A stretch of DNA of 37,756 nt from an uncultured Brevundimonas sp. (lineage in GTDB: Bacteria; Pseudomonadota; Alphaproteobacteria; Caulobacterales; Caulobacteraceae). Position 1 is the stretch's first letter. Every line of letters starts with the position of its first letter. Where the stretch lies: contig NZ_CALMFB010000054.1 of assembly GCF_937863155.1 (NCBI RefSeq), forward strand, positions 93,975 to 131,730, written 5' to 3'. The notes beneath the pieces are model-generated. The model did no database searches, was not told the DNA's origin, and saw nothing but the letters and a program-made list of their open reading frames with translations. The position numbers and the translations under genes were made by a program. Below are positions 24,476 to 33,402 of this stretch, in pieces.

Positions 24476-24558
24476 GCCGGCCCCGTCACAAACAGGATTT
24501 TAACCCCGTTCGGGGCAGGCTGGCCGTGTCGCAGCTTCCCGCGACGGCGGAGCGTTCC

Positions 24559-25905
24559 ATGAACGGCCTGTCGGCAGTCCAGCGAAAGGCGCTGGGCCGG
24601 ATCATAGACCTGTGCGGGGATACGACCCTGGCGCGTCTGGAGGTCGCCGCCTGCGCCCTGTCGGGGGCGGGGGGCGACGCCCTGGCCGTCATGCTGCGCG
24701 CCGAGGGGCTGGATCGCGCGCGTCGCCGCACCGCCTTCGCCCCGCTGCTGCCGCTGTTTCGCCCGCGCGCCGATGGGGTGCAGGGGCTGATCTTTCCCGC
24801 CGCCGTCCTGACGGCCGTGTGGCGTGAAGCCTCTGCTCGCCAGGCTGATATGCTGGCGCGGCTGGATGAAGAGGGGCCGGTGACGGACGTCATCGCCGAC
24901 CGGTTCTGCCTGGCGGCGGCCAGCGCGATCCGCGACCAGGGCGAAACCCTGTGGCCCGGCACCGATGACGATCAGAGGGCCGAACTCGCCAGTTGTTTCG
25001 ACCTGGCGCATCTGGCGCGGCGCGGCCTGCGGCGCTTGCCGATCTGGATCGACCGCCCCGACGAGGAACAGATCGCCCAGTTGCGCCTGCTGATGCGCGA
25101 TGCGGGCGCCGTGGCCCCGGACGGGGCGCGCCGCCTGACCGAAATCCTGTTCGCCCATATGACCGAGGCCGCCGCTTGCCTGCGCATCGTGGTCCAGGCC
25201 TCGGCCGCCACCGGCCGCGACGGCTTCCTGAGCGACAGCGAGATGGGCGTCTTCGTCGATCGCCTGCTGGACGCCATCGCCGTGCGCGCCGACCGCATCG
25301 CGGCCTTCGGGCCCGAGGCGACCCCGGCCGAGATCGAGGCGGTGCGGACCAATCTGGTCTGGTGCGCCTCTGTCCTGAGCGAGCTGGACATGACCGTGCC
25401 CATGCCGCCGCATGGCGTGTGGGAGGAACGTACGCGGATTCTGCGCGGCCGCATCGTGTCGCGTCTGCAGGCGCTGATGCGGGCCGTCGAACCGGCTGTC
25501 GAAGAGGTGCTGCCGATGGCGCGCGTCCAGATTTCGGGCCGCATGGTCCGGCATGTTCCGCGCCTGGATGCGCCGACCGAAGGCGAGGCCGTGGATCGGG
25601 CGCGCACCCTGCTGGACTTCGTCGCCGCTGTGCGCGGTCCGGCGGGGGTGTTCGGCTGCGAGGCCCAGCGCACCAAGCTGGTGGCCGATCTGGATGAGCG
25701 ACTGACCCGTTATGCCGATGAGGCGCTGGAGCTGATCAACGCCGGCGATGCGCCGGACGAAGCCCATGCCGCGCGCCTGGTCGAATGGGTCGCCGAGGGC
25801 CTTGAGCGTATCGAGCGGATCGAGGCGGCGCGCACCGTGCGACGCCGGGTCGCGGTGGCCGGTACGGCGCGCGGGGCCGGGACCGCAGACCGTTCCGCCG
25901 CCTGA
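24559..25905 (+). CDS. Hypothetical helical protein, 448 aa
   Basis: No signal peptide, membrane helix or motif of a known family is visible. The protein is almost entirely alpha-helical and Ala/Arg/Leu-rich, with possible repeated helical hairpins: VWREASARQADMLARL near 100, LTEILFAHMTEAAACLRIVVQ near 210, and LLDFVAAVRG near 370. ATG 24559 has GGAG 7 bp before; a GTG at 24526 (11 residues longer) is an alternative. It lies between the two-component kinase and ccmI on the same strand, but 62 bp from ccmI and separate in content. I would not guess its function. Confidence 0.75.
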   Translation: MNGLSAVQRKALGRIIDLCGDTTLARLEVAACALSGAGGDALAVMLRAEGLDRARRRTAFAPLLPLFRPRADGVQGLIFPAAVLTAVWREASARQADMLARLDEEGPVTDVIADRFCLAAASAIRDQGETLWPGTDDDQRAELASCFDLAHLARRGLRRLPIWIDRPDEEQIAQLRLLMRDAGAVAPDGARRLTEILFAHMTEAAACLRIVVQASAATGRDGFLSDSEMGVFVDRLLDAIAVRADRIAAFGPEATPAEIEAVRTNLVWCASVLSELDMTVPMPPHGVWEERTRILRGRIVSRLQALMRAVEPAVEEVLPMARVQISGRMVRHVPRLDAPTEGEAVDRARTLLDFVAAVRGPAGVFGCEAQRTKLVADLDERLTRYADEALELINAGDAPDEAHAARLVEWVAEGLERIERIEAARTVRRRVAVAGTARGAGTADRSAA

Positions 25906-25967
25906 TCCGGCCCGTCGCCGCGACGAAACGGTTTCCTCCGAACCCATCTGCCTCTAGAGGGCGGGCC

Positions 25968-26780
25968 ATGACGGCCTTCTGGATCGTGACCGGACTGGCG
26001 ACGGCCCTGGCCGCGCTATTGATGCTGGGCGGCGCCCGGCGCGGGGCCGAGCCTGTGACCGAGGCCGATCCCGGCGCCGAGGAACTGGCCGCTCTGGACC
26101 GGCTGAAAGCGCGCGGCCTGATGGACGCCGCCGCCTGGACCGCCGCCCGCGCCGAGGCGGGCCGCCGCATCCTGAACGCCGGACGCAGCGCACAGACGGC
26201 GGCGCCGCGCGCGGGCGACCGGTTCTGGGTTCTGGGCGGGGCGGGGTTGGCGGCGGCGGCGGCCCTGGCGGTCTATGTCGGGGTCGGGGCGCCGGGTCTG
26301 GCGGACCAGCCGTTCGACCGACGCGTTCAGGACTGGGCCGCGCAGCCCCAGATGCTGGACGCCCAGCAGCTGGCCGCCGTGGTCGAACAGGCGGTGCGCG
26401 ACACGCCCGACGATCCGCAGGCGCTGCGGATGCTGGGCGCGGCCCGGTTCGAGGCGGGCGATCCGGTCGGGGCGGCCTCGGCCTTCCGCCGGGTTCTGGC
26501 CCTGGCGCCCGACGACGCCCAGAGCTGGGCGCGGCTGGGCGAAAGCCTGGTGCGGGCCAATCAGGGAACCGTGGGCGCCGACGCCGAGGCGGCCTTCACC
26601 CAGGCGCTTAACCGCGACCCGGACCAGCTGGGCGCGCGCTATTTCCTGGGCGAGGCGGCCATGGCGCGCGGCGATGTCGCCCGAACCCGTGCGATGTGGG
26701 GGCCGCTGATCGCCGCCCTGGACCCTGCCGATCCGCGCCGGGTCGATCTGGAACGGCGTCTGCCGGCTGGGGGCGTCTGA
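25968..26780 (+). CDS. ccmI: Cytochrome c biogenesis protein CcmI (CycH)
   Basis: The 270-aa protein has a membrane helix at 1-22, a charged helical segment (ELAALDRLKARGLMDAAAW), a second membrane helix around 87-105, and a periplasmic TPR region (about 125-260; DPQALRMLGAARFEAGDPVGAASAFRRVLALAPDD). CcmI holds apocytochrome c for heme ligation by CcmF/CcmH. It is first of the ccmIEFH (cycHJKL) operon; its TGA overlaps the ccmE ATG (TGATG). Alphaproteobacterial cycHJKL gene order supports the name. CcmABCDG genes are not in the window. Confidence 0.9.
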   Translation: MTAFWIVTGLATALAALLMLGGARRGAEPVTEADPGAEELAALDRLKARGLMDAAAWTAARAEAGRRILNAGRSAQTAAPRAGDRFWVLGGAGLAAAAALAVYVGVGAPGLADQPFDRRVQDWAAQPQMLDAQQLAAVVEQAVRDTPDDPQALRMLGAARFEAGDPVGAASAFRRVLALAPDDAQSWARLGESLVRANQGTVGADAEAAFTQALNRDPDQLGARYFLGEAAMARGDVARTRAMWGPLIAALDPADPRRVDLERRLPAGGV

Positions 26781-27241
26781 TGGGCTGGCTTCCCACATCG
26801 CCCAAGGCGCGCCGTCGCCTGTGGGTCGTGGCCGCCGTGGCGCCGGTGCTGGCGCTGGCGGTCGGCCTTTCGCTGTGGGCCATGCGCGGCAGCGTGACCT
26901 ATTTCTTCAGCCCGTCCGAGGTGACCGAGGCCGCCGCTCCCGCGGGCCGCAACATCCGCCTGGGCGGTCTGGTGGTGGCCGGCAGCGTGCACAAGAGCGC
27001 AGACGGGGTGGTCGCCTTCGTCGTCACCGACAATGCGGCCGAAACGCGCGTGGTCTATCGTGGCGACCTGCCCGACCTGTTCCGCGAAGGCCAGGGCATC
27101 GTGGCCGAAGGCGCCTTTGACGAAAGCCGCACCTTCCGCGCCCGTCAGGTGCTGGCCAAGCACGACGAGACCTATATGCCGCGCGAAGTCGCCGACCGCC
27201 TGAAGGCCCAGGGCGAATGGCGACCCGAGGCTGGCGCATGA
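26780..27241 (+). CDS. ccmE: Heme chaperone CcmE (CycJ)
   Basis: The 153-aa protein has one N-terminal membrane anchor (about 13-35) and the CcmE beta-barrel with the heme-attaching His128 in LAKHDETYMP and Tyr132. It binds heme covalently in the periplasm and hands it to CcmF. Start and stop are fixed by overlaps with ccmI (TGATG) and ccmF (ATGA), so translation is coupled along the operon. Length fits the family (150-160 aa). Confidence 0.95.
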   Translation: MGWLPTSPKARRRLWVVAAVAPVLALAVGLSLWAMRGSVTYFFSPSEVTEAAAPAGRNIRLGGLVVAGSVHKSADGVVAFVVTDNAAETRVVYRGDLPDLFREGQGIVAEGAFDESRTFRARQVLAKHDETYMPREVADRLKAQGEWRPEAGA

Positions 27242-29220
27242 CGGTCGAGGTCGGCGCCTATCTGCTGGCCCTGGCCCTGGCGCTGGCGGCGGCCCAGACC
27301 GCCCTGTCGGCGGCGGCGCGCGGGCGGCTCAGCCCCGTGCTGGCCGGAGCGGCGAACGGGGCGGCCATCGGCTGTTCCCTGGCGATTCTGGCGGCGTTCG
27401 GCGTGCTGATCCACGCCTTCGTGGGGTCGGATTTCTCGGTCGCCAATGTCGCGGCCAACAGCCACACCGACAAGCCGATGCTGTACAAGGTCGCCGGCGC
27501 CTGGGGCAGTCATGAGGGCTCGCTTCTGCTGTGGTGCCTGGTCATGGCGGTGTTCGGCGCGGCCCTGGCGCGGGCGCGGGGCCTGCCGTTCCGGCTGAAG
27601 ACCACGGCGGTGGCGACGCAAGGCGCCCTGACCAGCCTGTTCCTGGCCTTCGCCGTCTTCACCTCCAATCCGTTCGCGCGGCTGGACAGCCCGCCGGTGC
27701 AGGGATCGGGGCTGAACCCGCTGTTGCAGGACCCGGCCCTGGCCCTGCATCCGCCGCTGCTCTACGGCGGCTATGTCGGGTTTTCGGTCTGTTTCTCGCT
27801 GGCCGTCGCCGCCCTGGTGGAAGGGCGGGCGGGCACGCCGTTCTGGCCCGCCTGGGGCCGGTGGGTGCGGCCGTGGGCGCTGGCGTCCTGGGCGCTGCTG
27901 ACGGTCGGCATCGCCCTGGGGTCGTTCTGGGCCTATTACGAACTGGGCTGGGGCGGCTGGTGGTTCTGGGACCCGGTCGAGAACGCCAGCTTCCTGCCGT
28001 GGCTGGCGGGGGCGGCGCTGTTGCACAGCGCGGTGGTGACCGAACGGCGCGGGGCGCTGGCGGGCTGGACCGTGTTTCTGGCCCTGCTGGCCTTCAGCTT
28101 TTCGATGCTGGGCGCCTTCCTGGTGCGATCCGGCGTCCTGACCAGCGTGCACGCCTTCGCCGTGGACCCCGAGCGCGGAACCATGTTGCTGGCCATTCTG
28201 GGTCTGACGGCGGGGGCGGCCTTCGCCCTTTACGCCTGGCGCGCGCCCCAGATGAAGGGCGGCGGCCTGTTCGCCCCCATCAGCCGCGAAGCCGCCCTGG
28301 TGGTGAACAACCTGTTCCTGACGGCGGCGGCGGCCACCGTGCTGCTGGGCACGCTTTATCCGCTGATCCTGGAGGCGGCGTCCGGCGCGACCATCTCGGT
28401 CGGCCCGCCCTATTTCAACGCCGTCTTCACCCCCCTGATGGCCGTGGCGCTGCTGGTCCTGCCGGCCGGGCCGCTGCTGGCGTGGAAGCGGGGCGATGCG
28501 GTGGGTGCGGTTCAAAGGCTGTGGGTCGCCGCCCTGCTGGCCCTGGGCGCCGGCGGCCTGGCCCTGGCCCTGTTCCAGCCGCGCAAGGCGCTGGCGGCGG
28601 CGGGCGTGGCCATGGGCGCCTGGCTGATCTGCGGGGCCGCGGCCGAGGTCGCCGAACGCATCCGCCTGTTCCGCGCGCCCATGGGCGAAAGCGTCAGACG
28701 CGCGCGCGGCCTGCCGCTGGCGGCCTGGGGCATGGCGCTGGCGCATGCGGGCCTGGGGGTCTTCGTGCTGGGCGCCGTGGTCGAGACGGGCTTCAAGGTC
28801 GAGACGGCGCGCGCCCTGGCGGTGGGGCAAAGCCTTCAGGCCGGCGCCTATGTCGCGCGGCTGGACGATGTGCGGATCGTCGAGGGGCCGAACTATCTGG
28901 CCGAACGGGCGACCCTGACGGTCACCGCCGCGGGCGGCCATGCGGCCCGCACCGTGACGGCCGAGCGGCGTTTCTTCCCCGTCGGCGGCCAGACCACCAC
29001 CGAGGTCGGGCTGGATTTCCGGGGGCTGGACGACGTCTATCTGACCCTGGGCGAGCGGCGCAGCGAGGATGGCGCCCCGGCCTGGACCGTGCGGATGCAT
29101 TTCAACCCCTGGGCGCGGCTGATCTTCCTGGGACCGGCGCTGATGGCGCTGGGGGGGCTGTTGTCATTGCTGGATCGCCGCCTGCGGCTGGGCGCCGGCG
29201 CACGCAGGCGGGCGCCATGA
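27238..29220 (+). CDS. ccmF: Cytochrome c heme lyase CcmF (CycK)
   Basis: The 660-aa protein is a polytopic membrane protein with about 15 hydrophobic helices. The heme-handling WWD loop is seen at about 238-249 (WGGWWFWDPVENAS). Other family blocks are GSHEGSLLLWCL, NPLLQDPALALHPPLLY and SGVLTSVHAFAVDP. It ligates heme from CcmE to apocytochrome c with CcmH/CcmI. The start ATG overlaps the ccmE stop and its stop overlaps the ccmH ATG (ATGA). Size matches the family (640-670 aa). Confidence 0.96.
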   Translation: MTVEVGAYLLALALALAAAQTALSAAARGRLSPVLAGAANGAAIGCSLAILAAFGVLIHAFVGSDFSVANVAANSHTDKPMLYKVAGAWGSHEGSLLLWCLVMAVFGAALARARGLPFRLKTTAVATQGALTSLFLAFAVFTSNPFARLDSPPVQGSGLNPLLQDPALALHPPLLYGGYVGFSVCFSLAVAALVEGRAGTPFWPAWGRWVRPWALASWALLTVGIALGSFWAYYELGWGGWWFWDPVENASFLPWLAGAALLHSAVVTERRGALAGWTVFLALLAFSFSMLGAFLVRSGVLTSVHAFAVDPERGTMLLAILGLTAGAAFALYAWRAPQMKGGGLFAPISREAALVVNNLFLTAAAATVLLGTLYPLILEAASGATISVGPPYFNAVFTPLMAVALLVLPAGPLLAWKRGDAVGAVQRLWVAALLALGAGGLALALFQPRKALAAAGVAMGAWLICGAAAEVAERIRLFRAPMGESVRRARGLPLAAWGMALAHAGLGVFVLGAVVETGFKVETARALAVGQSLQAGAYVARLDDVRIVEGPNYLAERATLTVTAAGGHAARTVTAERRFFPVGGQTTTEVGLDFRGLDDVYLTLGERRSEDGAPAWTVRMHFNPWARLIFLGPALMALGGLLSLLDRRLRLGAGARRRAP

Positions 29221-29681
29221 GGCGCGCCCTGCTGATCGCGGTCGCGGCCCTGGGCCTGATGGCGGCCGAGCCGGCGCCGCCGCCCGAGGCGCCCCTGGCC
29301 GAACCGGCGCAGGAGGCCCGCGCCCAGGCCCTGTTCGACGCCATCCGCTGCGTCGTCTGCCAGCATGAGGCCATCGGCGACAGCCCCGCCGGGGTCGCCG
29401 CCGATATGCGCCGCCTGGTGCGCGAAGAGATCGCCGCCGGTCGTACCGACACGCAGATCCGCGACGGCCTGGTGGATCGCTATGGCGACTATGTGCTGTT
29501 CAAGCCGCCGGTGCGGATGGGCACCTGGCTGTTGTGGTTCGGGCCGTTCCTGCTGGTGCTGGTTGCGGGCGCCGCCCTGCTGCTGCGCGGTCGAAAGGCG
29601 ACGGCCGAGGCTGCGGCGCTGTCGGCGGATGAGGAAAAGGCCCTGGCCGAGCGGTTGGCGGCCGACGACGTCACGCCCTAA
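29217..29681 (+). CDS. ccmH: Apocytochrome c thiol reductase CcmH (CycL)
   Basis: The 154-aa protein has an N-terminal signal or anchor (MRRALLIAVAALGLMAAEP), the redox motif IRCVVCQ with Cys45 and Cys48, helices typical of CcmH (VAADMRRLVREEIAAGRTDTQIRDGLVDRYGDYVLFKPP, in parts) and a C-terminal membrane helix (WLLWFGPFLLVLVAGAALLL). It keeps the CXXCH cysteines of apocytochrome c reduced. The TAA is 7 bp before a palindromic operator candidate for the next operon; no clear terminator separates them. Confidence 0.93.
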   Translation: MRRALLIAVAALGLMAAEPAPPPEAPLAEPAQEARAQALFDAIRCVVCQHEAIGDSPAGVAADMRRLVREEIAAGRTDTQIRDGLVDRYGDYVLFKPPVRMGTWLLWFGPFLLVLVAGAALLLRGRKATAEAAALSADEEKALAERLAADDVTP

Positions 29682-29688
29682 TTACTTG

Positions 29689-29704
29689 ACGTTGACGTAA
29701 ACGT
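29689..29704. promoter_or_regulatory. ACGT dyad, candidate operator of beta-oxidation genes
   Basis: ACGTTGACGTAAACGT is a 16-bp near-perfect palindrome centred on ACGT (14 of 16 positions symmetric), 146 bp before the thiolase start and 7 bp after the ccmH stop. ACGT-cored dyads of this kind (TTnACGTnAA) are the type described for MerR-family regulators of fatty acid and branched-chain amino acid breakdown (LiuR-type) in proteobacteria. The match in core and context is from memory. No such regulator is in the window. Confidence 0.5.
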
Positions 29705-29849
29705 AGGGTTTCTGGCGACCACGTTTCGATTCCGCACCTACGCCCCCAAGCTGCAAGCCGCCCATGCGGTCAGCGACAGGGGCCAGCCCTTGTCCCCTCA
29801 AGCAGCGAGGCGCCGCGCGCCGAGCGATAGGGGCCAAAAAGGAGAGATG

Positions 29850-31055
29850 ATGACCGACGCCTATATCTTCGACGCCGTGCGCACGCCGCGCGGCAAGGGC
29901 AAGTCCGACGGATCGCTGCACGAGATCACGGCGCTCAGCCTGGCGACCCAGGTGCTGGAGGCGATCCGCGACCGCAACGGTCTGGACACCGGTCGCGTGG
30001 ACGACGTCATCCTGGGCTGCGTCTCGCCCGTGGGCGAACAGGGCGCCGACATCGCCCGCACCGCCGTGCTGAACGCCGGCTGGGCCCAGACCACGGCGGG
30101 CGTTCAGGTCAACCGTTTCTGCGCCTCGGGCCTGGAAGCGGTGAACATGGCGGCGGCCAAGGTGAAATCCGGCGAGGCCGACTTCGCCGTCGGCGGCGGG
30201 GTCGAGGCCATGAGCCGCGTGCCGATGGGCAGCGACGGCGGCGCCTGGCCGGTCGATCCGACCAGCGCCTTCAAGACCTATTTCGTGCCCCAGGGCGTCT
30301 CGGCCGACATGATCGCCTCCAAATGGGGCTTCAGCCGCACCGACGTGGACGCCTATTCGGTCGAAAGCCACAAACGCTCGGCCCGGTCGTGGGAAGAAGG
30401 CCGGTTCAACAAGTCGGTCGTGCCGGTCAAGAACCAGCTGGGCCTGGTCCAGCTGGACCGCGACGAGACCATTCGTCCGAACACGGACATGCAGACCCTG
30501 GCCGGTCTGAAGCCGTCTTTCGCCATGATGGGCGAAATGGCTTTCGACGCCGTGATCCAGCAGCGTTATCCCGAGGTGGCGCGGGTCGATCACGTCCATA
30601 CGCCGGGCAACAGCTCGGGCATCGTCGATGGCGCCGCCGGCGTGCTGATCGGCACGCTGGAGGCGGGCAAGGCCCTGGGCCTGAAGCCGCGTGCGCGCAT
30701 CAAGGGCGCCGCCTCGATCGGCTCGGAGCCTTCGATCATGCTGACCGGGCCGGAGTTCGTGGCCAACAAGCTGCTGGGCAAGCTGGGCATGACCGCAGCC
30801 GACATCGACCTGTGGGAGCTGAACGAGGCCTTCGCGGCCGTGGTGCTGCGCTTCATGCAGGCGCTGGACATCCCGCACGACAAGATGAACGTCTGCGGCG
30901 GCGCCATCGCCATGGGCCACCCCCTGGGCGCCACCGGGGCCATGATCACCGGCGTGGTGCTGGACGAGCTGGAACGCTCGAACAAGGAAACCGCCCTGGT
31001 CACCCTGTGCATCGGCGGCGGCATGGGCACCGCCACCGTCATCGAACGCGTCTGA
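29850..31055 (+). CDS. fadA: Acetyl-CoA C-acyltransferase (thiolase, FadA-like)
   Basis: The 401-aa thiolase has the N-terminal block DAYIFDAVRTPRGKGK, the nucleophile Cys91 in NRFCASGLEAV, the active-site His357 in GHPLGATG, and the proton-transfer Cys387 in LCIGGG. It removes acetyl-CoA in the last step of fatty-acid beta-oxidation. GGAG lies 5 bp before ATG 29850; ATG 29847 (one extra Met) is too close to it. The multifunctional hydratase/dehydrogenase follows 11 bp later, so the two form an operon like fadAB. The name fadA versus fadI is not resolvable from sequence alone. Confidence 0.92.
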   Translation: MTDAYIFDAVRTPRGKGKSDGSLHEITALSLATQVLEAIRDRNGLDTGRVDDVILGCVSPVGEQGADIARTAVLNAGWAQTTAGVQVNRFCASGLEAVNMAAAKVKSGEADFAVGGGVEAMSRVPMGSDGGAWPVDPTSAFKTYFVPQGVSADMIASKWGFSRTDVDAYSVESHKRSARSWEEGRFNKSVVPVKNQLGLVQLDRDETIRPNTDMQTLAGLKPSFAMMGEMAFDAVIQQRYPEVARVDHVHTPGNSSGIVDGAAGVLIGTLEAGKALGLKPRARIKGAASIGSEPSIMLTGPEFVANKLLGKLGMTAADIDLWELNEAFAAVVLRFMQALDIPHDKMNVCGGAIAMGHPLGATGAMITGVVLDELERSNKETALVTLCIGGGMGTATVIERV

Positions 31056-31066
31056 TCCGGGAGCGA

Positions 31067-33244
31067 ATGGATATGGAAAACTTCAAGATCGACGTCGACG
31101 CCGACGGCATCGCCCTGATCACCTTCGACGTGCCGGGGCGTTCTATGAACACCCTGACCGCCTCGGTGATGCAGGAAGTGCCCCAGTGGGTCGAACGGGT
31201 GAAGACCGACGACGCCATCAAGGGCGCGGTCCTGACCTCGGGCAAGGCGTCCGGCTTCTGCGCCGGCGCGGACCTGGGCGACATGGCGTCCGGCATGCTG
31301 GGCGGGGCGGACCTGCAGGCGGCCTATGACGCCGGCTGGCGGCTGAACGGCGCCCTGCGCGCGCTGGAGACCTGCGGCAAGCCCATCGCGGCGGCCATCA
31401 ACGGCCTGGCCCTGGGCGGCGGGCTGGAGCTGACCCTGGCCTGCCACTATCGGGTGGTCGAGAACGACAACAAGATCCAGCTGGGCCTGCCCGAGATCAA
31501 GGTCGGCCTGTTCCCCGGCGGCGGCGGCACCCAGCGGCTGACGCGCCTGATCGGCGTCCAGGCGGCCATGATGGCCATGAGCGAGGGCAAGTCCTTCCGC
31601 CCCAACGACGCCAAGGGCGCCGGCGTGGTGCATGAGGTGGTCGAAAAGGGCCAGTCGGTCCAGGCGGCCAAGGCCTGGATCAAGGGCGCGTCCAAGGCGA
31701 TCCAGCCCTGGGACGAAAAGGGCTTCAAACTGCCCGGCGGCGGCCCCTATCACCCGGCAGGCATCCAGAATTTCCTGGTCGGCAACGCCATGATCAAGAA
31801 GCAGTCCTACGGCAACTATCCGGCCGTGCTGAACCTGATGAAGGCGGTCTATGAGGGCGTCCAGGTTCCGATGGACGCGGCCCTGCGCATCGAAACCCGC
31901 TATTTCATCAAGACCCTGATGACCCCGGAAGCCCAGGGCATGATCCGGTCGCTGTTCCTGTCGAAACAGGAGCTGGACAAGGGCGCCGTGCGCCCGGCGG
32001 GCGTGCCCAAGTCGGACCCGAAGAAGGTCACCGTCCTGGGCGCCGGCATGATGGGCGCCGGCATCGCCTATGTGCAGGCCCTGGCCGGCATCGAGACCAT
32101 CCTGATCGACCGCGATCAGGAAGCCGCCGACAAGGGCAAGGCCCATGTCGAGGAGCTGCTGAAGAAACGCCTGTCGCGCGGCCAGATCGACCAGGCCAAG
32201 TATGACGCCCTGCTGGCTTCCGTCACCGCCACCACCGACTACGACCTGATCAAGGGGTCGGACCTGGTGATCGAGGCGGTGTTCGAGAACCGCGAGATCA
32301 AGGCCGATGTGACCAAGCGGGCCGAGGCCCAGCTGGCGCCCGGCGCCGTGTTCGGATCGAACACCTCGACCCTGCCGATCACCGGCCTGGCCGAGGCCAG
32401 CGTCCGGCCTGAGGACTTCATCGGCATCCACTTCTTCTCGCCCGTCGACAAGATGATGCTGGTCGAGATCATCCTGGGCGAAAAGACGGGTGAAGCGGCC
32501 ATCGCCAAGGCGCTGGATTACGTCATCAAGATCAAGAAGACGCCGATCGTGGTCAACGACGGGCGCGGCTTCTACACCAGCCGCTGCTTCGGCACCTATG
32601 TGGCCGAGGGCATGGCCATGCTGGAAGAGGGCTACAGCCCGGTCCTGATCGACAACATCGGCCGCATGACCGGCATGCCGCGCGGCCCGCTGGAGATGCA
32701 CGACGACGTGGCGCTGGACCTGTCGGTCAAGATCGCCAAACAGACCGCCGAAGATCTGGGCGACAAATATCAGCCGCTGCCCGGCTCCGAGATCGTGCGC
32801 AAGATGGTCGAAGACCTGGGCCGTTACGGCCGCAAGAACGGCAAGGGCTTCTACGACTATGACAGCAAGCCCAAGGTCATCTGGCCGGGCCTGTCGGACC
32901 TGGCGCCGGTGAAGATCGACGATTCGACGCCCGAAATGGTCGCCGACCAGAAGCAGCGCCTTTTGTATCGCCAGGCGGTCGAGGTGGCCCGCTGCTGGGA
33001 AGAGGGCGTGATCGACGACCCGCGCGAAGCCGACGTCGGCGCCATCCTGGCCTGGGGCTTCGCGCCCTGGACCGGCGGCCCGATCACCTACATCGACCAG
33101 ATCGGCCTGAAGGCCTTCGTCGAGCAGGCGGACAAATACGCCGCCCAATACGGCGACCGCTTCGCCCCGCCGCAACTGCTGCGCGACATGGCGGCCAAGG
33201 GCGAAACCTTCTACGGCCGCTTCGCCGGCAAGAAGGCGGCTTAA
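31067..33244 (+). CDS. fadB: Multifunctional enoyl-CoA hydratase / 3-hydroxyacyl-CoA dehydrogenase
   Basis: The 725-aa protein has an N-terminal enoyl-CoA hydratase domain (1-190) with catalytic Glu121 and Glu143 (GGGLELTLAC, LPEIKVGLFPGGGGTQRL) and oxyanion region SGKASGFCAGADLGDM, then a 3-hydroxyacyl-CoA dehydrogenase with its NAD+ fold from Gly325 (LGAGMMGAGIAYVQA) and GIHFFSPVDKMMLVEI, and the C-terminal helical domains. It performs steps 2 and 3 of beta-oxidation together with the thiolase just upstream. GGGAG precedes the ATG at 31067; a second in-frame ATG is at 31073. A repeat element begins 4 bp after its stop. Confidence 0.93.
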   Translation: MDMENFKIDVDADGIALITFDVPGRSMNTLTASVMQEVPQWVERVKTDDAIKGAVLTSGKASGFCAGADLGDMASGMLGGADLQAAYDAGWRLNGALRALETCGKPIAAAINGLALGGGLELTLACHYRVVENDNKIQLGLPEIKVGLFPGGGGTQRLTRLIGVQAAMMAMSEGKSFRPNDAKGAGVVHEVVEKGQSVQAAKAWIKGASKAIQPWDEKGFKLPGGGPYHPAGIQNFLVGNAMIKKQSYGNYPAVLNLMKAVYEGVQVPMDAALRIETRYFIKTLMTPEAQGMIRSLFLSKQELDKGAVRPAGVPKSDPKKVTVLGAGMMGAGIAYVQALAGIETILIDRDQEAADKGKAHVEELLKKRLSRGQIDQAKYDALLASVTATTDYDLIKGSDLVIEAVFENREIKADVTKRAEAQLAPGAVFGSNTSTLPITGLAEASVRPEDFIGIHFFSPVDKMMLVEIILGEKTGEAAIAKALDYVIKIKKTPIVVNDGRGFYTSRCFGTYVAEGMAMLEEGYSPVLIDNIGRMTGMPRGPLEMHDDVALDLSVKIAKQTAEDLGDKYQPLPGSEIVRKMVEDLGRYGRKNGKGFYDYDSKPKVIWPGLSDLAPVKIDDSTPEMVADQKQRLLYRQAVEVARCWEEGVIDDPREADVGAILAWGFAPWTGGPITYIDQIGLKAFVEQADKYAAQYGDRFAPPQLLRDMAAKGETFYGRFAGKKAA

Positions 33245-33248
33245 CCGC

Positions 33249-33399
33249 CCTTCTCCCCTTGCGGGAGAAGGTGGGCGCCGAAGGCGCTCGGATGAGGGGG
33301 CTGTGTCCGCCCGTTGACCGTCAGACGGATGAGAGCGGATCCCGCATCCCCCTCATCCGTCTCGCTCCGCGAGCCACCTTCTCCCGCAAGGGGAGAAGG
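33249..33399. repeat. Large inverted repeat element (REP/MITE-like)
   Basis: A 26-bp block at 33249-33274 (CCTTCTCCCC..GGTGG) is repeated as its exact reverse complement at 33374-33399, and GGATGAGGGGG (33290-33300) pairs with CCCCCTCATCC (33348-33358). Inside each arm are smaller hairpins (CCTTCTCCC, loop CTTGC, GGGAGAAGG; GCGCC-GAA-GGCGC). The whole 151-bp unit can fold as a long stem. The left edge follows the fadB stop by 4 bp, and the right edge contains the GGGGAGAAGG that serves as ribosome binding site of the hydrolase gene at 33403. Similar modules are common in alphaproteobacterial intergenic DNA; no transposase is present. Confidence 0.88.
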
Positions 33400-33402
33400 A
33401 CG

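Noticed and set aside
27172-29100. 642-aa minus-strand open frame opposite ccmF
   Set aside because: It is a shadow of ccmF; low-complexity Gln/Arg/His composition and no plausible start.
29772-29836. Hairpin GACAGGGGC-CA-GCCCTTGTC and imperfect direct repeat AGCGAYAGGGGCCA upstream of the thiolase gene
   Set aside because: The hairpin loop is too short, there is no T-run, and the repeat (copies at 29772 and 29823) may be chance in GC-rich DNA. Not strong enough to call a terminator or attenuator.
30590-33175. 861-aa minus-strand open frame across the beta-oxidation genes
   Set aside because: It is the antisense shadow of thiolase and hydratase/dehydrogenase, which have complete active sites. 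The shadow is His/Gln/Gly-rich and unlike known proteins.
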